In this document: one piece after another, positions 24,489-31,128 of the stretch
Numbering within the stretch: position 1 is the first letter of the stretch
Layout: each line of letters opens with the position of its first letter
Source: Myxococcales bacterium
GTDB lineage: Bacteria > Myxococcota > Myxococcia > Myxococcales > Myxococcaceae
Reading direction: 5' to 3'
Assembly (NCBI GenBank): GCA_003153055.1
Contig: PMBV01000027.1
Span: forward strand, 30,408 to 64,423
DNA: 34,016 nucleotides
The notes under the pieces: generated by a model
The model's database searches: none
What the model saw: only the letters and a program-made list of their open reading frames with translations
Told to the model about the DNA's origin: nothing
Translations under genes and position numbers: made by a program

Positions 24489-25256
24489 TCACCGGGGAGC
24501 CCGACGACCACCATCCCGAACGGCCGGGCGAGCGTCGCGGCTGGTCTTCCCCACGAGCAGCGGCATCCACAGGGCTCCCAGGAGGGCGCCGATCGCCACG
24601 CCTCCCCCGTGCGCCAGGCCGACGTGGGCCGCTCCTCCGTAGGGGCACAGGCCGTGCAACACGAGCCCCGACAGCGCTCCGCCGGCGGCGCCGATGGCGG
24701 CCCCGAGGCGGGCGAGGCTGGCGACGGCCACCGGCCTGAGGGCGAAGGCCCCGACCAGCACCGTCGGCACCGTCACCTTGAGGCCGAACGACACACAGTG
24801 CCACCAGAGCCTGAAGAAGCCCTCCCAGGTGCTGGAGGGGACGATGGTGAAGCCCGGCGCGTCGACGGTGAAGAAGAGCCCCACCAACAGCAACGTCAGC
24901 GCGGAGAGCACGGCCGCCCGACTCGCCCTCGTCCCGTCGGGGAGCACCTGGCCGCTCCGGGGGACCAGCGCCAACCACAAGGGCACCACGAAGCCCGCGG
25001 CCCAGACACCCGCCACCGCGACCAGCCACGCAGCCGGGAGCGCCGAGAGATCGCGGCGCCAGGGGTAGACGGCCACCGCGCCGAGCGGGAACACCCCGGC
25101 CGCCGCGGCCACCACCAGCAAGGCGCGAAGTGGCGCCCGAGTGCGGACCGGCCCCATCGATTCGACCTTCGCCACCAGCGTGGGCGAAGGAGGCGGAGGC
25201 GCCGTTGCCTGGAGCACGTGGAGCGATCGCAGCTCCTCGATCTCGAAGTCACTCAT
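24489..25256 (-). CDS. NrsF-like (DUF1109-type) membrane anti-sigma factor
   Basis: 255 residues with a cytosolic N-terminus of about 40 residues and six apparent membrane helices (near 43-62, 75-98, 114-131, 150-171, 177-200, 210-236). The layout and the segment LHGLCPYGGAAHVGLAHGGG are those of NrsF-family anti-sigma factors. It has exactly two cysteines, Cys154 and Cys204, 50 residues apart; I recall that Caulobacter NrsF uses Cys131 and Cys181, also 50 apart, to sense metals such as chromium and cadmium. The ATG overlaps the sigma gene stop (ATGA), the usual sigma/anti-sigma coupling. Likely holds the ECF factor at the membrane until metal or oxidative stress. Confidence 0.85.
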   Translation of the reverse strand: MSDFEIEELRSLHVLQATAPPPPSPTLVAKVESMGPVRTRAPLRALLVVAAAAGVFPLGAVAVYPWRRDLSALPAAWLVAVAGVWAAGFVVPLWLALVPRSGQVLPDGTRASRAAVLSALTLLLVGLFFTVDAPGFTIVPSSTWEGFFRLWWHCVSFGLKVTVPTVLVGAFALRPVAVASLARLGAAIGAAGGALSGLVLHGLCPYGGAAHVGLAHGGGVAIGALLGALWMPLLVGKTSRDARPAVRDGGRRAPR

Positions 25257-25918
25257 GACGGCGGCCGCTCCAGCGTGAGACCGGTCGAATCCGGCAGACC
25301 GAGGGGTTGTGTTCGAGGTGCTGCCAGCTTCCGCCGGAGCGCCACGTAGCCGCGGTGCGCCCGCACCTTGATGGCCCCGACGGTGGTCCCGAGGATCGAC
25401 GCGGCCTGGGCGGTGCTGTGGCCCTGGATCTTGGTGAGCAGCACGGCCTGGCGTTGCGTCTCGGGCAGGCTGGCCAGCGCGGCCATGCCTCGGGCGATCG
25501 CCTGCTCGTCCACTTGAGGGTGTGGCTCGGCCGAGCCGGTGATGTCCGTGGTGGGCTCGAACGGCAAGGTCCCGTCGACGCTGACCCGAACCTTGGAGCG
25601 CTTCTGCCGGCGGAGCTCATCGAGGCAGGTGCGGTGGGCGATGGTGTAGAGCCAGGGAATCGGGTTGGCACCTCGCACATACGCCGAGCGGGAGAGGTGA
25701 AGTTTCAGGAAAGTGTGCTGGAGCAGGTCCTCCGCGGTGGCCCGGTCGCCCAAGAGCCCGATGAGGTACCCGAGGATGCGGGGGGCGAGGAGCGCGTAGA
25801 TTTCGTGAAAGGCCCGGGCCTGACCATCGCAGTACCGTCCCATCAGCTCAGCCATGCGGGCCGATTCGTCTCCGGCCGCCGACGGTGGGTCATCCAACGT
25901 CCTGGTCCTCGTCATCAT
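25253..25918 (-). CDS. ECF RNA polymerase sigma factor, NrsF-paired (SigF-like)
   Basis: 221 residues. Region 2 spans about 28-105: AFHEIYALLAPRILGYLIGL, ATAEDLLQHTFLKLH, IPWLYTIAHRTCLDELRR. Region 4 spans about 145-200: LPETQRQAVLLTKIQGHSTA, then VGAIKVRAHRGYVALRRKL. Two ATGs open the frame (25918 and 25915) with GGAG just upstream; either could be used. It overlaps the STAS gene by 29 bp and the NrsF-like gene by 4 bp, so all three are coupled. A promoter-like motif upstream of both bufA and doxX fits the recalled SigF-type recognition, making the bufferin genes the likely regulon. Confidence 0.94.
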   Translation of the reverse strand: MMTRTRTLDDPPSAAGDESARMAELMGRYCDGQARAFHEIYALLAPRILGYLIGLLGDRATAEDLLQHTFLKLHLSRSAYVRGANPIPWLYTIAHRTCLDELRRQKRSKVRVSVDGTLPFEPTTDITGSAEPHPQVDEQAIARGMAALASLPETQRQAVLLTKIQGHSTAQAASILGTTVGAIKVRAHRGYVALRRKLAAPRTQPLGLPDSTGLTLERPPS

Positions 25919-26180
25919 CGACTCCGATCAGCGCTGCCAGAAAGCCCGAGCACCCCACGAGCTCCACCCCGGAGTCGCGGAGCTGCCGGAGGTACGCCAC
26001 GCCGGCCGGGTCCGCGAAGGTGAGGTCGCCGAGCTCGACCGACGTGGCTGCTCCATCACCGCTGAGGCGATCCGCCCCCGCGACCTGGCGCAGCTCTTCG
26101 ACCCATGGGCCGACCAGTCGGCCTTCGAGGACGAGGGTGCCGTGACCTGACGACGGGGTGCGTTTCGTGATTCTCAGCAT
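25890..26180 (-). CDS. STAS-like small protein heading the ECF sigma operon
   Basis: 96 residues from ATG 26180. TLVLEGRLVGPWVEELRQVA, VELGDLTFADPAGVAYLRQL and ELVGCSGFLAALIG follow the STAS pattern of strand, helix, strand, helix. The phospho-site position reads FADPAGV, with no Ser or Thr, so it is a degenerate STAS. It overlaps the sigma gene by 29 bp. Its place as first gene suggests an accessory regulator of the sigma/anti-sigma pair, which is inference. A frame extension to 26234 is Arg-rich and unlikely. Confidence 0.72.
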   Translation of the reverse strand: MLRITKRTPSSGHGTLVLEGRLVGPWVEELRQVAGADRLSGDGAATSVELGDLTFADPAGVAYLRQLRDSGVELVGCSGFLAALIGVDDDEDQDVG

Positions 26181-26250
26181 GGCGCGAGGGCGTCTTGAGC
26201 AAGCCCTGGGCCCACGCGAGGCCCGCGCCAACACTCAAGCTTCGCGGGGA

Positions 26251-26301
26251 CCCACGAAGGCCCCCACCTCAATCTCGTGGGCAACCACGACGGGTCGTGG
26301 G
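26251..26301. promoter_or_regulatory. Cluster of four CCCACGA / TCGTGGG elements
   Basis: CCCACGA at 26251-26257, TCGTGGG at 26275-26281, (A)CCACGA at 26284-26290 and TCGTGGG at 26295-26301. They form two inverted pairs (17-nt and 4-nt spacers) in the divergent region between the STAS-sigma-NrsF operon and bufA. The last element touches the -35 candidate of bufA. Looks like a multi-site operator. Confidence 0.5.
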
Positions 26302-26302
26302 C

Positions 26303-26328
26303 GTAACCAATCGGTGCGAGGTGCGTAG
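26303..26328 (+). promoter_or_regulatory. Predicted ECF promoter of bufA
   Basis: GTAACC (26303-26308), 15 nt, CGTAG (26324-26328), giving a leader of about 70 nt before bufA. The same hexamer and pentamer, with a 16-nt spacer, occur upstream of doxX. GTAACC agrees with the -35 element I recall for Caulobacter SigF. Confidence 0.6.
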
Positions 26329-26405
26329 ACGCGGCGAACCCCAACCGCCCGGTGCTTCACCGGGTCCCCCAAGCACCTCAAAATAGACAGGCAAGGAGCA
26401 GAGAC

Positions 26406-26663
26406 ATGACGATCAAAGGAGCGATGATTGCGGCTTCAGTGGCAGGGCTGTTCGCGGCTGGCACCGCGGCCGCCCAGTCAGAGAAGAAGAGCGACGAGGT
26501 GATGTGCAGCGGCGTCAACTCGTGCAAGGGCCACGGCGCCTGCAAGGGCGGCGGTCACTCCTGCGCCGGGAAGAACGGGTGCAAGGGCCAGGGCCTCACC
26601 AAGACGACTCAAGACGACTGCACCGCCAAGGGCGGCAAGGTCGCCGTCGCCGAGAAGAAGTAG
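26406..26663 (+). CDS. bufA: Bufferin precursor peptide (BufA family, BufA2-like)
   Basis: 85 residues from ATG 26406, with AGGAG 9 nt before it. Sec signal peptide MTIKGAMIAASVAGLFAAGT with likely cleavage after AAA (residue 23). The mature part is small and Gly/Lys-rich with six cysteines: 34, 40, 46, 53, 59, 72, in units such as CSGVNSCKGHGAC and CAGKNGCKGQG. Bufferins are ribosomal peptides whose cysteines are modified by the BufB-BufC enzyme pair and which are exported to the periplasm to bind copper. bufB and bufC follow directly. An in-frame extension upstream to 26352 is not used because the ribosome-binding site and signal peptide both fit 26406. Confidence 0.92.
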   Translation: MTIKGAMIAASVAGLFAAGTAAAQSEKKSDEVMCSGVNSCKGHGACKGGGHSCAGKNGCKGQGLTKTTQDDCTAKGGKVAVAEKK

Positions 26664-26711
26664 CGACGCAGGTCCCGCGTCGGGGCCGGGGGAGCGAAGG
26701 GCTCCTCCGGC
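26664..26711 (+). promoter_or_regulatory. Two hairpins between bufA and bufB
   Basis: First stem CGACGC / GCGTCG (26664-26669, 26677-26682). Second and stronger stem GCCGGGGGAGC (26685-26695) with GCTCCTCCGGC (26701-26711), 11 pairs including one G-U, loop of 5 nt. No T-run follows. Likely lowers read-through or protects the bufA message, giving more precursor than enzyme. Confidence 0.55.
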
Positions 26712-26736
26712 GTCGTCGTGCTTCGAGGGAGCCCAC

Positions 26737-27606
26737 ATGACGACTCAAAGCGGAGCAGCGCCGATGTTCCCCCAGCTGGGCCGAGGCCTGGGCCTCCGGC
26801 GCGAGCATTTCCGGCACGTGGTGGAGACCCGGCCGCCCATCGGGTGGTTCGAGGTCATCTCGGAGAACTTCATGGTCCCCGGGGGCAACGCCCGCCACGT
26901 CCTCGAGGCGGTCCGTCGCGACTACCCCGTCGTGCTTCACGGGGTCTCGCTGTCCATCGGCTCCATCGATCCGCTGAACCTCGAGTACTTGGCCGCGCTC
27001 GACGCGCTGGCCCGGGCCGTCGAGCCAGCGTGGGTTTCGGACCACCTCTGCTGGGGCTCGGCGCACGGGGTCTACGCGCATGACCTCCTCCCGCTCCCTT
27101 ACACCGAGGAGGCGCTGGCCCACGTGGCCGCCCGAGTCGGCGCTGTCCAGGAGCGGCTCGGCCGGAGGATCCTCCTCGAGAACCCGTCGACCTACCTGAC
27201 GCTCGCCGGCGCCGAGATGACCGAGTGGGAGTTCCTCGGAGAGATCGCGCGACGGGCCGACTGCGGGATCCTCCTCGACGTCAACAACGTCTTCGTCAGC
27301 GCCCACAACCACGGGTTCGATCCCCGGGCGTACCTCGCCGGCTTGCCGGCCGAGCGCATCGGGCAGATTCACCTGGCCGGCCACTCGGTCGACGGCCCGC
27401 TCCTCATCGACACCCACGATGGGTACGTGTGCCCCGAGGTCTGGCGGCTCTACGCCGAGGCCGTCGCCCGCTTCGGGCCGCGCTCCACGATGATCGAGTG
27501 GGACGCCAACGTGCCGGCGTTCGAGGAGCTCGAGAAGGAGCTCGATCGTGTCCGCGAGGTCGATCTCACGGCGGTGAAGGGCGCGGAGGAGCGTCGTGCA
27601 GCCTGA
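26737..27606 (+). CDS. bufB: BufB, DUF692/MNIO multinuclear iron peptide-modifying enzyme
   Basis: 289 residues; TIM-barrel iron enzyme that oxidises cysteines of the precursor peptide, in bufferins to thiooxazole heterocycles. Metal-ligand candidates are all present: His68 (VVLHGVSLS), Asp102-His103 (SDHLCW), Glu149 (LENPSTY), Asp181/Asn183/Asn184 (DVNNVFVSAHNHGFD, with His190 and His192), His212 and His216 (IHLAGHS), Asp225/His227/Asp228, and Glu254/Asp256 (IEWD). The pattern matches MbnB-type proteins throughout and the length is normal. It lies 73 bp after bufA, beyond strong hairpins, and overlaps bufC by 11 bp. Confidence 0.95.
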   Translation: MTTQSGAAPMFPQLGRGLGLRREHFRHVVETRPPIGWFEVISENFMVPGGNARHVLEAVRRDYPVVLHGVSLSIGSIDPLNLEYLAALDALARAVEPAWVSDHLCWGSAHGVYAHDLLPLPYTEEALAHVAARVGAVQERLGRRILLENPSTYLTLAGAEMTEWEFLGEIARRADCGILLDVNNVFVSAHNHGFDPRAYLAGLPAERIGQIHLAGHSVDGPLLIDTHDGYVCPEVWRLYAEAVARFGPRSTMIEWDANVPAFEELEKELDRVREVDLTAVKGAEERRAA

Positions 27607-28396
27607 CCTCTCGAGGGTTGAAACCGAGCTCCTGTCGCTCATCACCGGGCGCCGGTTCGGGGCCGAGGAGCCCGAGCTCGACTCGCTCATCGTCGGAGAC
27701 GCGCGCGCCGCCGCCGCGGACCGACTGGCGGTGTACCAGCACATGTACGTTGCTCGCCTGGTGGAGGTGACCGAGGAACAGTTTCCCCACCTCGCCCGGG
27801 TCCTCGGGCCCGTCGAGCTCGAGTCACTCGTGGCCGCGTACCTCGCGGACGAGCCGTCGGTGAACCCGTCGCTCCGCTTCCTCGGCGCACGCCTCCCTGG
27901 CTGGCTGGTCACCCACCGGCCCGACGCGCCCCGCCTCGCCGGCCTCGCGCGCCTCGAATGGGCCCGTGCCGACGTGTACGACGTCAGCGACGAGCCGGTG
28001 TTGACGATGGAGGAGCTCCGCGCCTGGCCGACGGAGGGATTCAGCTCGCTCCCGTTGAGGCTCATCGCCGCCCATCGCCTCCTGTGGGTGAGGGCACAGA
28101 CGGCGCACCTCTGGGACGTCGCGGGCCAACCGGAGGCCTCTCCTCCTGCTCTCGCCGACGAGGGGCACCGGGGCGAGGAGTCGGTGCTGGTGTGGCGGCA
28201 CGAGCTGGCCGTCTACCATCGACTCGTCGACCAAACGGAGCGCGTCGCCCTCGAGCTCGCGGTGAACGGTACCTCGTTCGGCCTCGTGTGTGATGGCCTC
28301 CTGTCGGTGCTCGGCGAGGAGCAGGCCGTCTCCACCGCGTTCTCGTGGTTGTCGACCTGGGTCACGGACGGGCTCATCGCCTCACCGCGCGGATGA
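27596..28396 (+). CDS. bufC: BufC, DUF2063-type partner of the MNIO enzyme
   Basis: 266 residues from GTG 27596, overlapping bufB by 11 bp, with GGAGGAG just upstream, so translation is coupled. The N-terminal DUF2063 domain is recognisable: DRLAVYQHMYVARLVEVTEE, FPHLARVLG, LVAAYLADEPSVNPSLRFLG. In bufferin and related loci this subunit recruits the precursor peptide to BufB. The C-terminal domain (about 140-266) has VWRHELAVYHRLVDQTERVAL, in the manner of peptide-binding BufC/MbnC relatives. No damage is seen. No transporter gene follows, in line with Sec export of bufferins. Confidence 0.92.
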   Translation: MQPDLSRVETELLSLITGRRFGAEEPELDSLIVGDARAAAADRLAVYQHMYVARLVEVTEEQFPHLARVLGPVELESLVAAYLADEPSVNPSLRFLGARLPGWLVTHRPDAPRLAGLARLEWARADVYDVSDEPVLTMEELRAWPTEGFSSLPLRLIAAHRLLWVRAQTAHLWDVAGQPEASPPALADEGHRGEESVLVWRHELAVYHRLVDQTERVALELAVNGTSFGLVCDGLLSVLGEEQAVSTAFSWLSTWVTDGLIASPRG

Positions 28397-28415
28397 ATTG
28401 GCCCGCCTCGTGGTC

Positions 28416-28442
28416 CCGATGGCCGCGGCTTCGTTCCATCGG
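28416..28442. terminator. Inverted repeat between convergent bufC and doxX, possible shared terminator
   Basis: CCGATGG (28416-28422) and CCATCGG (28436-28442) are exact reverse complements with a 13-nt loop that itself contains CCGCGG. It lies in the 55-bp gap between two convergent genes, where a bidirectional terminator is expected. No T-run on either side. Confidence 0.4.
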
Positions 28443-28451
28443 CGGTTCGAG

Positions 28452-28952
28452 CTACTCCTGTGGGCGCAGCCGAGGCTTGGGCAGCTCGGCGTGGTTCGCC
28501 TGACGAGCGTGGAGCCGGGCCACGAGCCCGTCGAGCGAGAGCGGCCCGGCCCCGGCCACCGCCAGCCAGAGGAAGATGACGAGGTAGCTCCACTCTTCGA
28601 AGCCGAGGAGCGAGCCGACGGAGTCGATGGACTCCCGCTTTGCCGTGAGGATGGCGACGATCATCGTGAACGCCAGCGGCAGCGAGGCCAGCCTGGTCGC
28701 CAGCCCCACGAGGAGCAGGACGCCCCCGACGAGCTCGGTGGAGGCGGCGAGTCGCGCCTGGAACGCGGGGAGGGGAATGCCGAGGCTGGCGAAGTACTCG
28801 GTGACGTCGGGCAGCGAGTGGAGCTTTGCCCACCCCGTTCCGATGAACACCACGCCCACGGTCAGCCGGGCCAGGGTTGGGCCCATGAAGGCGAGCGTGT
28901 CTCCGATGCTTCTCAACTGATCGAGCCCGCGATTGATGACGTTGTTCGACAT
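28452..28952 (-). CDS. DoxX family membrane protein (BufD-like)
   Basis: 166 residues, four membrane helices (about 27-45, 68-90, 91-108, 120-140). LARLTVGVVFIGTGWAKL and the TELVGGVLLLVGLATRLASL segment are typical DoxX. DoxX proteins are the usual fourth gene (bufD) of bufferin operons, perhaps linking to membrane redox. Here the gene is on the opposite strand, converging on bufC. AAGGAGAG precedes ATG 28952. Upstream, the same GTAACC/CGTAG motif as for bufA is present. Function as BufD is inferred from proximity and the shared motif; DoxX proteins also occur in other contexts. Confidence 0.88.
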   Translation of the reverse strand: MSNNVINRGLDQLRSIGDTLAFMGPTLARLTVGVVFIGTGWAKLHSLPDVTEYFASLGIPLPAFQARLAASTELVGGVLLLVGLATRLASLPLAFTMIVAILTAKRESIDSVGSLLGFEEWSYLVIFLWLAVAGAGPLSLDGLVARLHARQANHAELPKPRLRPQE

Positions 28953-28989
28953 GGTCTCTCCTTGTGAGGGGTTGAGGTGACGCGTTTGG

Positions 28990-29016
28990 CTACGTCTCCC
29001 GAGGGCGGGCGGTTAC
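28990..29016 (-). promoter_or_regulatory. Predicted ECF promoter of doxX (bufD-like)
   Basis: On the minus strand GTAACC (29016-29011), 16 nt, CGTAG (28994-28990), then about 37 nt to ATG 28952. Matches the motif before bufA in both halves. It lies in the 92-bp region shared with the divergent debranching-enzyme gene. Confidence 0.6.
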
Positions 29017-29044
29017 TGGGGTAGCTGAAGGAGGAACTCTCGCC

Positions 29045-30997
29045 GTGAGCGCCGCACGAATGCAGGAGTGGCTCGAGACCGACGCCCTGGGCGGGTTTGC
29101 GTCGGGCACCGTCTCGGGCCTGCGCACTCGCCGGTACCACGGCCTCCTGGTCGCCGCCACGACGCCCCCGACCGGCCGGAAGATGCTCGTCAGCGGGGCC
29201 GACGTGACAGTCGAGACCCCGAGCGGCCGCTTCTTCCTCTCGACCCAGCGCTACGCGCCCGACGTCATCGGAGGTGACGGGGAGCAGCGGATCGAGCGCT
29301 TCGGGCTCGAGCCCTGGCCTACGTGGCATTTCCGTCTGCCCGACGGCACGCGGGTGGTGCACCAGCTTTTCATGCGGCCGGGTGTGCCGCAGGTGTTCCT
29401 CTCGTGGCGGCTGCTGCGCGCACCGACGGGGCCGACCTCGCTCTCGGTTCGCCCGTTCCTCGCGGTGCGCGACTTCCATGCCCTCATGAAGGAGAACACT
29501 GCCTTCTCGTTCGAGGCCAAGCGCGATGACGGCGCCCTGAGGTTCCAGCCGTACGCGGGGGCACCGGCCATCGCCGTCTCGTCGAGCGGGGCCTACTGGC
29601 CCGAGCCCTGCTGGTACCGCCGCTTCGTGTACGAGGAGGAGCGCCGCCGCGGCCTCGACTTCGAGGAGGATCTCGGGTCGCCCGGGGAATTCCGCTTCGA
29701 CCTGGTCGAGGGCGAGGCGGCTCTCATCTTCGGCGCGGACTGCCTCGAGGCCCCATCGCTCCCCGCGCGCAGGGCCATGGAGCAGGCGAGGGCCTCGGAG
29801 CGTGGCCGGCGTGCGAGGCTGGGCGGTCCACTCGAGCGGGCGGCCGACCAGTACCTGGTGGCGCGTCAGGGCGGCCGGAGCATCATCGCCGGCTACCCGT
29901 GGTTCGGCGACTGGGGCCGCGACACCTTCATCGCCGTGCGAGGGCTCTGCCTTGCCACCGGTCGAGTCGCCGAAGCCGTGGAGGTCCTCTCGGCGTGGGC
30001 GGGCGTCCTCTCCGAGGGGATGCTCCCGAACTTCTTCCCCGACGGTCACGGTGGGGCGGAGTTCAACTCGGTCGACGCCTCGCTCTGGTACGTGGTCGCC
30101 GTGGCCGAGACGATCCAGGCCGCTGGCGGCTCGCTGGGGAGCGGCGAGCGGCGTCGGCTCGTCGAAGCGGTCGAGGCCATCGTGTCGGGGTACGCCCGGG
30201 GAACCCGCTTCGGCATTCACGCCACCGACGACGGCCTCCTCGCCGCCGGTGTCCCGGGGCAGCAGCTGACCTGGATGGACGCGCGCGTCGGCTCGCACGT
30301 CATCACCCCGCGCATCGGGAAGCCGGTCGAGGTCCAGGCCTTGTGGCTCAACGCGCTCCACCTGGCGGTCGTGCTCGGCGCCCCGTCACGCGCTCGCTTC
30401 TCCGAGCTGTTGGCGCGGGGCCGGTCGAATTTCGAGCGGCGCTTCTGGGACGAGGCCCACGGGCGGCTCTTTGACGTGGTCGATGTGGATCATCAGCTCG
30501 GCGCGGTCGACGAGCGCCTTCGGCCCAACCAGCTCCTCGCCGTGGGCGGGCTCCCGCTGGCGCTCCTCGAGGGCGAGCGGGCTCGTCGGGTGCTGGCCGC
30601 CGTCGAGGCGACGCTGCTCACGCCCCTGGGGCTCCGCTCGCTGGGTCCCGGTGAGCCAGGGTACCGACCCAGGTACCAGGGCGGGGTCGAGGAGCGAGAC
30701 GGCGCCTACCATCAGGGAACGGTGTGGCCCTGGCTCCTCGGGCCCTTCGTCGAGGCGTACGTCCGCGTTCACGGTGGCACGACGGAGGCCAAGCGCTCGG
30801 CCCGCGACCGCTTCGTGGTGCCCTTGCTGGCACATCTCCACGATGCGGGCCTGGGCCATGTGACCGAGGTGGCCGATGCCGAGGCGCCCTTCACTCCCGG
30901 CGGCTGCCCGTTCCAGGCCTGGTCTCTGGGCGAGCTCTTGCGCCTCGAGCGCGTCGTCCTCGCCGAGTGTGGGAACGCGGCCAGCCTCGTGGCGTAG
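29045..30997 (+). CDS. Glycogen debranching enzyme (amylo-alpha-1,6-glucosidase type)
   Basis: 650 residues from GTG 29045, with AGGAGG at good distance. The N-terminal beta domain (about 1-220) begins EWLETDALGGFASGTVSGLR, then TRRYHGLLVA, typical of bacterial GDE N-domains. The C-terminal (alpha/alpha)6 barrel has GYPWFGDWGRDTF (about 283-295), carrying the presumed catalytic Asp, QLTWMDAR (about 405), PRIGKPVEVQALW and YHQGTVWPWLLGP (about 554). It hydrolyses alpha-1,6 branches of glycogen or related glucans in the cytosol. All motifs are present and length is typical. No other glycogen gene is in the window. Confidence 0.95.
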   Translation: MSAARMQEWLETDALGGFASGTVSGLRTRRYHGLLVAATTPPTGRKMLVSGADVTVETPSGRFFLSTQRYAPDVIGGDGEQRIERFGLEPWPTWHFRLPDGTRVVHQLFMRPGVPQVFLSWRLLRAPTGPTSLSVRPFLAVRDFHALMKENTAFSFEAKRDDGALRFQPYAGAPAIAVSSSGAYWPEPCWYRRFVYEEERRRGLDFEEDLGSPGEFRFDLVEGEAALIFGADCLEAPSLPARRAMEQARASERGRRARLGGPLERAADQYLVARQGGRSIIAGYPWFGDWGRDTFIAVRGLCLATGRVAEAVEVLSAWAGVLSEGMLPNFFPDGHGGAEFNSVDASLWYVVAVAETIQAAGGSLGSGERRRLVEAVEAIVSGYARGTRFGIHATDDGLLAAGVPGQQLTWMDARVGSHVITPRIGKPVEVQALWLNALHLAVVLGAPSRARFSELLARGRSNFERRFWDEAHGRLFDVVDVDHQLGAVDERLRPNQLLAVGGLPLALLEGERARRVLAAVEATLLTPLGLRSLGPGEPGYRPRYQGGVEERDGAYHQGTVWPWLLGPFVEAYVRVHGGTTEAKRSARDRFVVPLLAHLHDAGLGHVTEVADAEAPFTPGGCPFQAWSLGELLRLERVVLAECGNAASLVA

Positions 30998-31128
30998 ATC
31001 CGGCGGAGGAATCCGAGGATTGCTTCGCAGGCGGGCCCGGCGGCGAAGAGCTGCTCGGGTCAACGTGCCATCGCATTCGGTGAATCGGAGTGTGTGGTTT
31101 GCCCAGCGAGATGCCATACCATGCACCC
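30998..31128 (+). other. Intergenic region with weak terminator-like repeat
   Basis: 131 bp between the debranching enzyme and the S37 peptidase. CTTCGC (31023-31028) and GCGAAG (31043-31048) are reverse complements around a GGGCCC-containing loop, possibly a terminator stem; no T-run. The second half is less GC-rich and may hold the peptidase promoter. Confidence 0.3.

Noticed and set aside
26181..26405. Autoregulatory GTAACC promoter for the STAS-sigma-NrsF operon
   Set aside because: No GTAACC on the minus strand in this region; only the bufA-oriented copy is present.
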